A stretch of DNA of 33,138 bases from an uncultured bacterium. Its GTDB lineage: Bacteria > Bacillota > Limnochordia > DTU080 > JAAYLA01. This document shows positions 21,779 to 30,182 of this stretch, one piece after another. A program made the position numbers and the translations under genes. Location: assembly GCA_937983075.1 (NCBI GenBank), contig CALKAQ010000028.1, positions 1-33,138 on the forward strand, read 5' to 3'. The notes below the pieces were generated by a model. It saw nothing but the letters and a program-made list of their open reading frames with translations, made no database searches and was not told the DNA's origin. Positions within the stretch are counted from its first letter, which is position 1. Each line of letters starts with the position of its first letter.

Positions 21779-23786
21779 GGGGAAGCCGTTTCGAGTCGTA
21801 TCTCCTTATGAGCCTGCCGGGGATCAGCCCAAAGCCATACGCGAGCTGACTGAAGCCCTGCAGTCCGGCGAGCGCATGGTGACGCTTTTGGGAGCCACGG
21901 GCACCGGGAAAACCTTTACCATGGCCAAAGTGATCGAGGCGCTGCAGCGCCCCACGCTCGTCATGGCTCACAACAAAACGCTGGCGGCTCAGTTGTGCAG
22001 CGAATTTCGGGAGTTGTTTCCCGAAAACGCCGTCCATTATTTCATCAGCTATTACGACTACTATCAGCCTGAGGCGTACGTACCGCAAAGCGACACGTAC
22101 ATCGAAAAGGACGCGTCGATCAACGACGAGATCGATCGCCTGCGCCACGCAGCGACGTCGGCATTGTTTGAACGGCGAGACGTCATCATTGTCGCCAGCG
22201 TTTCGTGCATCTACGGCCTGGGTGCGCCGGAAGACTACGTCGGCATGACGTTGTCGCTGCAGCACGGCGAGCTGCGTGATCGCGACACGCTCTTGCGGCG
22301 ATTGATCGGCATCCAGTATGAGCGGAACGATGTCACGTTCAAGCGCGGGAGCTTCCGGGTGCGGGGAGATGTCGTCGAAATTGTTCCCGTCTACCACGAA
22401 AACGTATTTCGCATTGAGTTCTTCGGCGACGAAATTGATCGGATTTTAGAGTTGGACCCTTTGACCGGAGAAATTTTGGACGAGCCCGAAACGATCACCA
22501 TCTATCCAGCAACGCACTTCGTAACCACTGAAGAAAAGCTGAAGCGAGCGATTGCGTCGATCGAGGCCGAGCTGGAAGAGCGCCTGGCATATTTTCGGGC
22601 TGCAGGGAAGGAACTTGAGGCGCAGCGTCTGGAGCAGCGCACCCGGTACGATCTCGAAATGCTGCAGGAAATGGGCTACTGCTCGGGCGTCGAAAACTAC
22701 TCGAGGCATTTGGCGGGGCGGGAACCGGGTTCGACGCCGTCAACGCTGCTCGACTATTTTCCTCAAGATTACTTGATGTTCATCGACGAATCGCACGTCA
22801 CGATTCCCCAAATCAACGGCATGTACAACGGCGACCGCTCGCGCAAGGAAGTGCTCGTCGAACACGGTTTTCGTTTGCCTTCGGCGTTGGACAACCGTCC
22901 CTTGAAATTTGAGGAGTTCGAGAACCACATCAATCAGGTCGTGTTTGTCTCCGCCACGCCGGGACCGTACGAAAAAGAGCACAGCACCCGGGTGGTCGAG
23001 CAGATTATTCGACCGACGGGCCTGCTCGATCCCGAAATCGATGTGCGTCCCATTGAAGGACAGATTGACGATTTGCTCGCCGAGATTCAAGAGGTCACGG
23101 CGCGGGATGAGCGCGTGCTGATCACAACACTGACCAAGAAAATGGCGGAAGAGCTTACCGATTACCTCGCTGAGGCAGGTGTTCGGGTGCGGTATTTGCA
23201 TTCGGAAATCACGGCCATCGAGCGCCAAGAGATTATTCGTGATCTTCGGCTCGGTGAGTTTGACGTACTGGTCGGCATCAACTTGCTGCGTGAAGGACTC
23301 GATTTGCCGGAGGTTTCGCTCGTAGCCATTCTCGACGCCGACAAGCAAGGCTTCTTGCGCTCCGCTACGTCGCTGATCCAGACGATCGGGCGGGCCGCCC
23401 GCAATGCGAACGGGCGGGTCATCATGTACGCCGACGAAATCACTGAAGCCATGCGTACGGCGATCGACGAGACCAATCGGCGTCGTGCGATTCAAATGGC
23501 GCACAATGAGAAATACGGCATTACACCGGAAACCGTCCGCAAGCGCGTGTATGAAGTCATTCGAGCGAACGAAGCGGAGGCGCGCGAAGAAGCCGAGCAG
23601 GCCAAGACGGCCGCCGCTGCCATGGGCAAAAACGTGGCCGACATGTCAGCGAAGGAGCTGGCCGAATACATTAAGTCGCTGGAAGCGCAGATGTTTCAGG
23701 CGGCCGAAGAGCTCGAGTACGAACGAGCCGCGCAGCTGCGGGATCAAATCAGCGAGTTGCGGGAAGTGTTGCTGGAAGTCGGTTGA
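21771..23786 (+). CDS. uvrB: Excinuclease ABC subunit B
   Basis: The damage-verifying helicase-like subunit of nucleotide excision repair. It has 671 residues, normal length. Walker A GATGTGKT is at 41-48, the beta-hairpin that clamps DNA is in YYDYYQPEAYVPQ, the DEAD-like box is DESH near residue 340, helicase motifs INLLREGLDLPEV and TIGRAARN follow, and the C-terminal UVR domain (ELEYERAAQLRDQISEL) binds UvrC. GTG 21771 has AAGGGGG 8 bases upstream and overlaps the deacetylase stop codon; a frame open further upstream adds unlike residues. It is transcribed with the ctp cluster rather than next to uvrA. Confidence 0.97.
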   Translation: MNRGKPFRVVSPYEPAGDQPKAIRELTEALQSGERMVTLLGATGTGKTFTMAKVIEALQRPTLVMAHNKTLAAQLCSEFRELFPENAVHYFISYYDYYQPEAYVPQSDTYIEKDASINDEIDRLRHAATSALFERRDVIIVASVSCIYGLGAPEDYVGMTLSLQHGELRDRDTLLRRLIGIQYERNDVTFKRGSFRVRGDVVEIVPVYHENVFRIEFFGDEIDRILELDPLTGEILDEPETITIYPATHFVTTEEKLKRAIASIEAELEERLAYFRAAGKELEAQRLEQRTRYDLEMLQEMGYCSGVENYSRHLAGREPGSTPSTLLDYFPQDYLMFIDESHVTIPQINGMYNGDRSRKEVLVEHGFRLPSALDNRPLKFEEFENHINQVVFVSATPGPYEKEHSTRVVEQIIRPTGLLDPEIDVRPIEGQIDDLLAEIQEVTARDERVLITTLTKKMAEELTDYLAEAGVRVRYLHSEITAIERQEIIRDLRLGEFDVLVGINLLREGLDLPEVSLVAILDADKQGFLRSATSLIQTIGRAARNANGRVIMYADEITEAMRTAIDETNRRRAIQMAHNEKYGITPETVRKRVYEVIRANEAEAREEAEQAKTAAAAMGKNVADMSAKELAEYIKSLEAQMFQAAEELEYERAAQLRDQISELREVLLEVG

Positions 23787-23862
23787 TTATTGAGTATAAA
23801 CCCTTATAGGAAAATCCTCCTACGGGGAGAAAAGTACTTACGTCCCACTTCTACGTTGAGTG

Positions 23863-23884
23863 CACAAGCTCTCTCGGACTTGTG
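23863..23884 (+). other. Small inverted repeat in the leader of the livJ/livK-type remnant
   Basis: CACAAG (23863-23868) pairs with CTTGTG (23879-23884) across a 10-base loop; three further flanking pairs form with one mismatch. It lies between uvrB and the decayed gene. It may be an old leader hairpin or a uvrB terminator lacking a U-tract. Confidence 0.3.
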
Positions 23885-23926
23885 GACTCGTCTTAGAAGA
23901 ACACCCCAAAAGGAGGATGTATTGAT

Positions 23927-24304
23927 ATGATTCAGGGTTCAAAGCGTGTGTCACTCGCTCTCGTCGTTATGTCTCTCGTTGTCTTTTCAGCAGCAAGTAT
24001 TGTCGGAGCTGAACCGTTGGCTGAGGCCCTTGTATTCTTGGGATAGCGCCGGTGAGCTGAGCCAGTGGTATCGCTGGAAGTGCAACGGCGATTTGACGGG
24101 TTTCGGTGCCGAAGCGTACGACGCGGTAGTTAGCTCGGCCTTGCGGCTGAACAATGCGGCACGGACACGGCATGCTTAAAGGCATGGTATGTCAACCGTG
24201 AATACGAAGGTGTCTTGGGATCCATCCGCTTTGACGCTGTCGGCGATGCCCATTACGCCGTAACCTTCCGTATTCTCCAAAACGGTCAATTCATCAACCT
24301 CTAA
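23927..24304 (+). pseudogene. Decayed branched-chain amino acid ABC binding protein (livJ/livK type)
   Basis: An excellent AAAGGAGG (about 23909-23916) precedes ATG 23927, which starts a signal peptide (MIQGSKRVSLALVVMSLVVF ... AEP) that stops at TAG after about 40 codons. In other frames the DNA encodes FGAEAYDAVVSSALRL and then WYVNREYEGVLGSIRFD with DAHYAVTFRILQNGQFINL up to TAA 24302-24304. The last two are recognisable as the C-terminal YDA helix and the final EGVLG-x-I-x-FD-x-x-GD-A segment of LivJ/LivK-type proteins. About two thirds of the roughly 400-residue protein is deleted and at least two frame changes are needed. The signals for translation remain, so decay looks recent. Confidence 0.8.
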
Positions 24305-24315
24305 TACGAATGGCG

Positions 24316-24338
24316 GGGACCGACTGTTGTTCGGTCCC
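24316..24338 (+). terminator. Terminator of the livJ/livK-type remnant
   Basis: GGGACCGA (24316-24323) pairs perfectly with TCGGTCCC (24331-24338) over 7 bases, followed by AGCTTCATTTTA. It lies 12 bases after the remnant's stop codon, consistent with a once-intact gene. Confidence 0.6.
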
Positions 24339-24481
24339 AGCTTCATTTTACGCACGCGCCGGAATGATACCGTCTCCCCGAATGGGCAACAATAGGTGTA
24401 ACGATTGCCGCATGTCATCAGGATATACCGAGTCGTACGTATGTTGGGAGCTCAATCGCTCGAGGCAAAGCAGCGGGGGAG

Positions 24482-25810
24482 ATGGTCATCGCGGGCAGCG
24501 AAGTAATATGGCAACTTCTGCTTATCGTTGTCCTCATCGGGGTCAACGGTTTTTTTGCTCTGGCTGAAATTGCCCTGGTGACGATTCGACCGACACAAAT
24601 CGCAAGCCTTGTGGAACAAGGAGTGCCAGGGAGTCGTCTTCTCCAGCGATTAACGAAAGACCCCAGCCGTTTTCTTTCTGCGATTCAGGTCGCCATCACG
24701 CTGTCGGGTTTTTTGGCCAGCGCATCAGCCACCGCGACGATAGCTCAGCCGTTCAGTGAGCACATGCAAGCTCTCGGTCTACCTCCCGCATCAACCCGGT
24801 GGATCGCCATTGTGATCGTTACGGTGGGAGTCAGCTACTTATCCCTTGTGTTCGGTGAACTCGTGCCTAAACAGTTGGCGTTGCGCCGTCCGCAAAGCGT
24901 TGCTCTGTTTACCGTTCGCCCTGTAGAATGGCTCGCCTATGTATTCAGCCCGATCGTTTGGGCACTATCCGCTTCGACCCGGCTCGTACTGAAAATATTG
25001 CGCGTGCGCGTTGAGGAAACGAGCACCCGCCTTTCCGAAGAAGAATTAAAGCGCCTCGTGTTTGAGCAAAAATCACTGGAAGAAAAGGAAAAACGCATCA
25101 TCGATTCCGTCTTTCGCTTCGGCGACACGCTTGTGCGGGAAGTGATGGTACCTTGCACCGACGTTTGTGCACTTCATGAATCAACTACATTAACGGAAGC
25201 CATGGAAGCGATTCAGCGAACAGGCTTCTCCCGCTTTCCGGTGTATGCCGAAACCTTGGACGACGTCATCGGCATGGTCACGGCTAAAGATGTGCTCGCC
25301 GCTTTATTGGAACCGCATGAGGGGCTCACCGTTGCTGATATATGCCGCGATGTGAAGTTTGTGCCGGATACGCAAAATGCACTGAATTTGCTGCAGGAGC
25401 TGCAGCAGACGCGGACGCACCTAGTCGTGGTCGTCGATGAATATGGCAGCATGGCAGGGATCGTAACATCAGAAGATCTGATTGAGGAGATTGTCGGTGA
25501 AATTCACGACGAAACGGATCCCGTAGTTGAAGATCCCGTCATCCCGTTAGGCGACGGTACGTTCAGTGTCGACGCGGGGTTGCGGATTGAAGACGTCAAT
25601 GATCGGCTCGGAACGAACATCGTGGCGGAAGATTTATACGAAACACTTGCCGGCTACCTCATCACGCGTTTGCAGCGAATTCCGTCCGTGGGCGATACGG
25701 TTGAAGACAATGAACTTGTCTTTACCATTCAAGCGATGGAAGAAAATCGAATCGAAAGAGTTCACCTGGCGAGGGTAAACCCTTCGAAACAGAAAGCGGA
25801 TCTCAAGTGA
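24482..25810 (+). CDS. CNNM/CorC-type membrane protein with CBS pair
   Basis: 442 residues, often labelled hemolysin C but better described as a CNNM-family ion-transport-related protein (Mg2+/Co2+ efflux in relatives). An N-terminal DUF21 domain with about four spans (residues 8-160, including NGFFALAEIALV and GELVPKQLALRRP) is followed by two CBS domains (about 205-330, with RFPVYAETLDDVIGMV and VVVVDEYGSMAGIVTSEDL) and the C-terminal transporter-associated domain. ATG 24482 has GGGGGAG directly against it, unusually close; no other start codon lies nearby in frame. It is a single gene between the livJ/livK-type remnant and a convergent transporter. GC content is lower than in uvrA and uvrB. 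Confidence 0.9.
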   Translation: MVIAGSEVIWQLLLIVVLIGVNGFFALAEIALVTIRPTQIASLVEQGVPGSRLLQRLTKDPSRFLSAIQVAITLSGFLASASATATIAQPFSEHMQALGLPPASTRWIAIVIVTVGVSYLSLVFGELVPKQLALRRPQSVALFTVRPVEWLAYVFSPIVWALSASTRLVLKILRVRVEETSTRLSEEELKRLVFEQKSLEEKEKRIIDSVFRFGDTLVREVMVPCTDVCALHESTTLTEAMEAIQRTGFSRFPVYAETLDDVIGMVTAKDVLAALLEPHEGLTVADICRDVKFVPDTQNALNLLQELQQTRTHLVVVVDEYGSMAGIVTSEDLIEEIVGEIHDETDPVVEDPVIPLGDGTFSVDAGLRIEDVNDRLGTNIVAEDLYETLAGYLITRLQRIPSVGDTVEDNELVFTIQAMEENRIERVHLARVNPSKQKADLK

Positions 25811-25878
25811 GCGATACAACGCTTGGGGCTTAGTGAATGGCGCACCGCCAATTTGGGCGACTTGCTTTGGTACGTGAT

Positions 25879-27084
25879 CTACCTGTCGGCCTTTCCTCCC
25901 ATCTTGGTGGGTTGAATCATCCCTGTGCGTCTCAGCCACCACATCATGAAGTGCGCTGTCAAAGCGTACAGCAGTGCGCTGGCGAAGAAGGGAATCGTAA
26001 TATCCCAATCGTACAACACGCCCGCCAGCATCGGTCCCAGCACACGGCCTAAGCTGTCGAACGAAGTTTGAACCCCCAAAGAAACGCCTTGCTCAAAACG
26101 TGTTGTGGTCGAAATAGCTGCGGTCACCGCGGGCCGCGCTAGGCTCATGCCGCTTGTACTGACCATGACGAACAACATCGCCACCCACAATGCGGGGGAA
26201 AGGGCCAGACCGATAAAGCCGATGCCGCCGACAACGAGAGCGATGACAATCGTCCGGTCTTCACCGTAACGCCGCGTGATGCGTCCGACGAGGTAGCCTT
26301 GGAAAAAGGCCGAGGCAATGCCGACGAGCACGAATGCGCCGGAGGCCGTTCGCTCGTCTACGAAGAAGCGATCAGCGAGGTAATAGGACAAAAACGACAT
26401 GATGCTCGCATTCCCCAACATGACGATCAGCGTGATCGCGAGATAAGGCGCGATGGGACTGGCGAGCGCTTGTACGATGGTCTTCAGTCGGGATTCGGTT
26501 TGGCTTTCCGACTCCGTTTGAGCTTTGGATTCTGGCAGCATACGCCAGCAGCCGAGTGTGGTCAACAGAGCGAGCACGCCGCCGGCGATGAAGGGCAGAG
26601 CGCTGCCCCAGGCACTGAGCAGGCCTCCGATGGCCGGACCAACGACGAAGCCTAATCCAACGGCCGCACCCATGAGCCCCATCACTTGGCTGCGGTTTTC
26701 GCGCGCCGTCAGATCGGCTGCATAGGCTTGCGCCGTGGGAATGGCGGCGGCAGACAGCGTTCCCCCGAGGATGCGGATGAACAGCAGCCATTCATACGTC
26801 GGCGCAATGGTCATGGCAAAGAAGCTGATGGTGAGGCCGATCGTTCCGACCATGAGGATGCGCCGCCGGCCGACGCGGTCCGATACGGAGCCCCAAAAGG
26901 GAGAAAACAAAAACTGGGTCAGTGCGTAGCTGCCCGTCAGCAAACCGAGCTGACGCCCGTCGGCGCCGAGCTCTCGCGCCAAAAACGGCAGCAGCGGCAA
27001 CACAATGCCGAAGCCGACGGACACCAAAAACACGACACCGAACAGAAGGTATAAGCGCGGATCACGCGGCAATGCTCGAGCCAA
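25879..27084 (-). CDS. MFS transporter, 12-span drug/sugar type
   Basis: 401 residues with about 12 spans. Motif A-like GSVSDRVGRRRILMVG lies after span 2 and the antiporter motif region GLGFVVGPAIGGLLSAWG in span 5, as in TetA/NorA/BmrA-like DHA1 exporters. I start at TTG 27084 because AAGGAG (complement of 27096-27101) is 11 bases upstream; an ATG at 27123 would add 13 residues but has no ribosome binding site. It is convergent with the CNNM gene and divergent from uvrA. The substrate is unknown, and nothing ties it to excision repair. Confidence 0.88.
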   Translation of the reverse strand: MARALPRDPRLYLLFGVVFLVSVGFGIVLPLLPFLARELGADGRQLGLLTGSYALTQFLFSPFWGSVSDRVGRRRILMVGTIGLTISFFAMTIAPTYEWLLFIRILGGTLSAAAIPTAQAYAADLTARENRSQVMGLMGAAVGLGFVVGPAIGGLLSAWGSALPFIAGGVLALLTTLGCWRMLPESKAQTESESQTESRLKTIVQALASPIAPYLAITLIVMLGNASIMSFLSYYLADRFFVDERTASGAFVLVGIASAFFQGYLVGRITRRYGEDRTIVIALVVGGIGFIGLALSPALWVAMLFVMVSTSGMSLARPAVTAAISTTTRFEQGVSLGVQTSFDSLGRVLGPMLAGVLYDWDITIPFFASALLYALTAHFMMWWLRRTGMIQPTKMGGKADR

Positions 27085-27145
27085 ATGAGTTGAAACTCCT
27101 TTCCGGCATGGGAATGCCGCCATAACGGCAGAATGCTTGTCCGTA

Positions 27146-27154
27146 TGCTAGAAT
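27146..27154 (+). promoter_or_regulatory. Extended -10 promoter for uvrA
   Basis: TG-C-TAGAAT (27146-27154) is an extended -10 element with a weak -35. It lies 62 bases before the uvrA start. I see no LexA/DinR-type box by eye. Confidence 0.4.
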
Positions 27155-27216
27155 AACATTGTTGCTGCTGTCTTGCTACTCGGCCGTGCTTGCAAGCGAG
27201 TCAGGGGGCTTTATTC

Positions 27217-30141
27217 GTGAGCAAAGAATACATCCGGATCAAAGGCGCACGTCAACACAACTTAAAAAACATCGACGTGGAAATCCCGCGGGACAAGCTC
27301 GTGGTCATTACGGGGCTTTCCGGATCGGGAAAGTCGTCCCTTGCGTTTGATACCATTTACGCTGAGGGACAGCGCCGCTACGTCGAATCGCTGTCGGCGT
27401 ACGCACGGCAGTTTCTCGGTCAGATGGACAAACCGGATGTCGACTTTATTGAAGGTCTGTCCCCGGCCATTTCCATCGACCAGAAGACGACGAGCCGCAA
27501 TCCGCGCTCAACGGTCGGCACCGTCACCGAAATTTATGACTACTTGCGCCTTCTTTTCGCCCGCATCGGCAAGGCGCACTGCTACCAGTGCGGACAGCCG
27601 GTCAGTCAGCAGACCGTCGAGCAAATTGTCGACCAAGTAATGGCATTGCCTGAACGCACCCGTGTCCAGATTCTGGCACCGGTTGTGCGGGGCCGGAAAG
27701 GCGAACACAAAAAGCTCCTTGACGAAATCCGCCGCGACGGCTACGTGCGTGTGCGGGTTGACGGCGAAATTCGCGAGCTGAACGAAGAAATCAGCCTGGA
27801 GAAGAACAAAGTCCACACCATTGAAGTGGTCGTCGACCGTATCATTGTACGCGAAGGCGTGGAAGGCCGTCTGGCCGATTCGATTGAGACCGCGCTGCGT
27901 CGTGGCGACGGCGTCGTATTGATCGACGTCGTCGACGGCGAGGAAATGCTCTTCTCTGAGAAGTTCGCCTGTGTGACGTGCGGCATCGGTTTCGAAGAGC
28001 CTTCCCCGCGCCTGTTTTCATTCAACAGCCCTTACGGCGCCTGCCCGACGTGCAGCGGTTTGGGCAGCCGGATGGAAGTCGATCCGCAGAAAGTGCTCGA
28101 CATGCGGTTGTCCATTGCCGACGGCGGCATCGTGCCGTGGGCCAACAGTTCGAGCAAGTGGCTGTGGGGAGTTTTGAGCGGTGTATGCGCAAAGTACGGC
28201 ATCGACCCGGACGTCCCCATCGGCGAGCTCGACGCCGAGCAGCAAAACATCCTTTTGTACGGGTTGGGCGATGAAGAAGTCGTTTTCGAATACACCAACA
28301 GCCGCGGCCAAACCCGCTATTTCAGCTCACATTTCGAAGGCGTGATTCCGAGCCTCGAGCGGCGTTTGCGCGAAGTGCAGTCTGAATGGGCGCGGCGTGA
28401 AATCGAGCAGTACATGACCATTCGACCGTGCCAAGACTGCAACGGAACGCGTCTGCGGCCCGAAAGCTTGGCTTTTACGGTCGGCGGCAAGAACATTGCG
28501 GAAGTGACGGCGCTTTCGGTTGCACAGGCGGTGCGGTTCTTTGAAACGCTTGAGCTCGCTGAGCGTGAGCGGCTCATCGCCAATCAAGTGCTCAAAGAGA
28601 TTCGCGAACGGCTGGGCTTTTTGGAGAACGTCGGCCTGGCGTACCTCACGCTCGATCGATCGGCGGGTACGCTTTCCGGCGGCGAAGCGCAGCGCATTCG
28701 CTTGGCGACGCAAATCGGTTCGAGCCTGGTCGGTGTGTTGTATATTCTCGACGAACCGAGCATCGGCTTGCATCCGCGCGACAACAGCAAACTGCTCGCT
28801 ACACTCAAGGGGCTGCGCGACTTGGGCAACACGGTTGTCGTGGTCGAGCACGACGAGGAGACGATGTTGGCGGCCGACTACATCATCGACGTCGGACCGG
28901 GGGCGGGTGCTCACGGCGGGCGCATTGTCGCCGCCGGCACACCCGAAGAAGTGATGCAAGTGCCGGAGTCCATCACCGGGCAGTTCTTAAGCGGGAAGCG
29001 CCAAATCCGGGTGCCGTCGATTCGCCGCAAACCCCAAGGCAAAGCGATCAAAGTCATCGGTGCTGCCGAGAACAACTTGAAGCATATCGATGTGACGTTT
29101 CCGCTCGGACTGTTCGTCTGCGTGACGGGGGTTTCAGGCTCCGGGAAGAGCACGCTCGTGAACGAAGTGCTGCAGAAGCAGTTGGCGCACGTACTGCACC
29201 GGGCTGCGGAACGCGGCGGGCGGCATGAGCGCATTGAGGGTATTGAATATCTGGATAAGGTCATCAACATCGATCAGTCTCCGATCGGACGCACGCCGCG
29301 CTCGAACCCGGCGACGTACACGGGAGCTTTTGACAGCATTCGGCAGCTGTTCGCCGAGACGCCCGACGCGAAGATGCGGGGCTACAAGCCGGGACGCTTC
29401 AGCTTCAACGTGAAGGGCGGGCGCTGCGAGGCGTGCAAAGGCGACGGCATCATTAAAATTGAAATGCACTTTTTGCCCGACGTTTACGTGCCGTGTGAAG
29501 TGTGCAAAGGCAAGCGCTATAACCGAGAGACCCTTGAGGTGAAGTACAAGGGCAAGAGCATTGCCGATGTGCTCGACATGACCGTTGACGAAGCATGCAG
29601 GTTCTTCGAAGCCATTCCGGCCATTCACCGCCGCCTGCAAACGTTGGCGGACGTCGGGCTCGGTTATATTCGCTTGGGACAGCCCGCCACGACCCTGTCG
29701 GGAGGCGAAGCGCAGCGGGTGAAACTGGCGACCGAGCTGTCGCGCCGCAGCAACGGACGCACGTTGTACATTCTCGACGAACCGACGACAGGGCTGCACG
29801 TCGCCGACATCGAGAAACTGCTCGCGGTATTGCAGCGCTTGGTCGACAACGGCGATACCGTGCTCGTGATCGAACACAATCTCGATGTCATTAAAACGGC
29901 CGACTGGGTGATCGACTTGGGTCCCGAAGGCGGCGACGGCGGCGGGACGGTTGTTGTCGCAGGGACGCCTGAGGAAGTCGCTCAATGCGAGGCGTCACAT
30001 ACGGGGCGCTTTTTGCGGCCGCTGTTGGCGGAGGCCGCCCGGAGCCGCGAGGAGCTCCTAGACGGTTCGCACGATGCGGCCGGTGCCGGTATGGTCGCCG
30101 ATGGCGGTCAGACGTTTGTGGCACGGGTCGCCGAAGAGTAA
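27217..30141 (+). CDS. uvrA: Excinuclease ABC subunit A
   Basis: The damage-recognition ATPase of nucleotide excision repair; UvrA2 loads UvrB. It has 974 residues, with two ABC modules. Walker A sites are GLSGSGKS (33-40) and GVSGSGKS (about 647), and two LSGGEAQR signatures are present (TLSGGEAQRIRLA and TLSGGEAQRVKLA). The zinc modules are visible as CVTCG ... CPTC and CEACKGDG ... CEVCKGKR. GTG 27217 has CAGGGGGC about 8 bases upstream; an in-frame ATG at 27190 lacks a site. The last 40 residues are a variable tail. It is followed by uvrC, with an intergenic gap of about 40 bases or less. Confidence 0.97.
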   Translation: MSKEYIRIKGARQHNLKNIDVEIPRDKLVVITGLSGSGKSSLAFDTIYAEGQRRYVESLSAYARQFLGQMDKPDVDFIEGLSPAISIDQKTTSRNPRSTVGTVTEIYDYLRLLFARIGKAHCYQCGQPVSQQTVEQIVDQVMALPERTRVQILAPVVRGRKGEHKKLLDEIRRDGYVRVRVDGEIRELNEEISLEKNKVHTIEVVVDRIIVREGVEGRLADSIETALRRGDGVVLIDVVDGEEMLFSEKFACVTCGIGFEEPSPRLFSFNSPYGACPTCSGLGSRMEVDPQKVLDMRLSIADGGIVPWANSSSKWLWGVLSGVCAKYGIDPDVPIGELDAEQQNILLYGLGDEEVVFEYTNSRGQTRYFSSHFEGVIPSLERRLREVQSEWARREIEQYMTIRPCQDCNGTRLRPESLAFTVGGKNIAEVTALSVAQAVRFFETLELAERERLIANQVLKEIRERLGFLENVGLAYLTLDRSAGTLSGGEAQRIRLATQIGSSLVGVLYILDEPSIGLHPRDNSKLLATLKGLRDLGNTVVVVEHDEETMLAADYIIDVGPGAGAHGGRIVAAGTPEEVMQVPESITGQFLSGKRQIRVPSIRRKPQGKAIKVIGAAENNLKHIDVTFPLGLFVCVTGVSGSGKSTLVNEVLQKQLAHVLHRAAERGGRHERIEGIEYLDKVINIDQSPIGRTPRSNPATYTGAFDSIRQLFAETPDAKMRGYKPGRFSFNVKGGRCEACKGDGIIKIEMHFLPDVYVPCEVCKGKRYNRETLEVKYKGKSIADVLDMTVDEACRFFEAIPAIHRRLQTLADVGLGYIRLGQPATTLSGGEAQRVKLATELSRRSNGRTLYILDEPTTGLHVADIEKLLAVLQRLVDNGDTVLVIEHNLDVIKTADWVIDLGPEGGDGGGTVVVAGTPEEVAQCEASHTGRFLRPLLAEAARSREELLDGSHDAAGAGMVADGGQTFVARVAEE

Positions 30142-30182
30142 CATCGGGCTTTCGGAAGGAGGTGGAGCGCCGCTGCCGCGCC

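Noticed and set aside
24482..25810. Calling the CBS protein a hemolysin or toxin.
   Set aside because: Its DUF21-CBS-CBS-CorC_HlyC layout is that of CNNM ion-transport proteins; the hemolysin label is historical.
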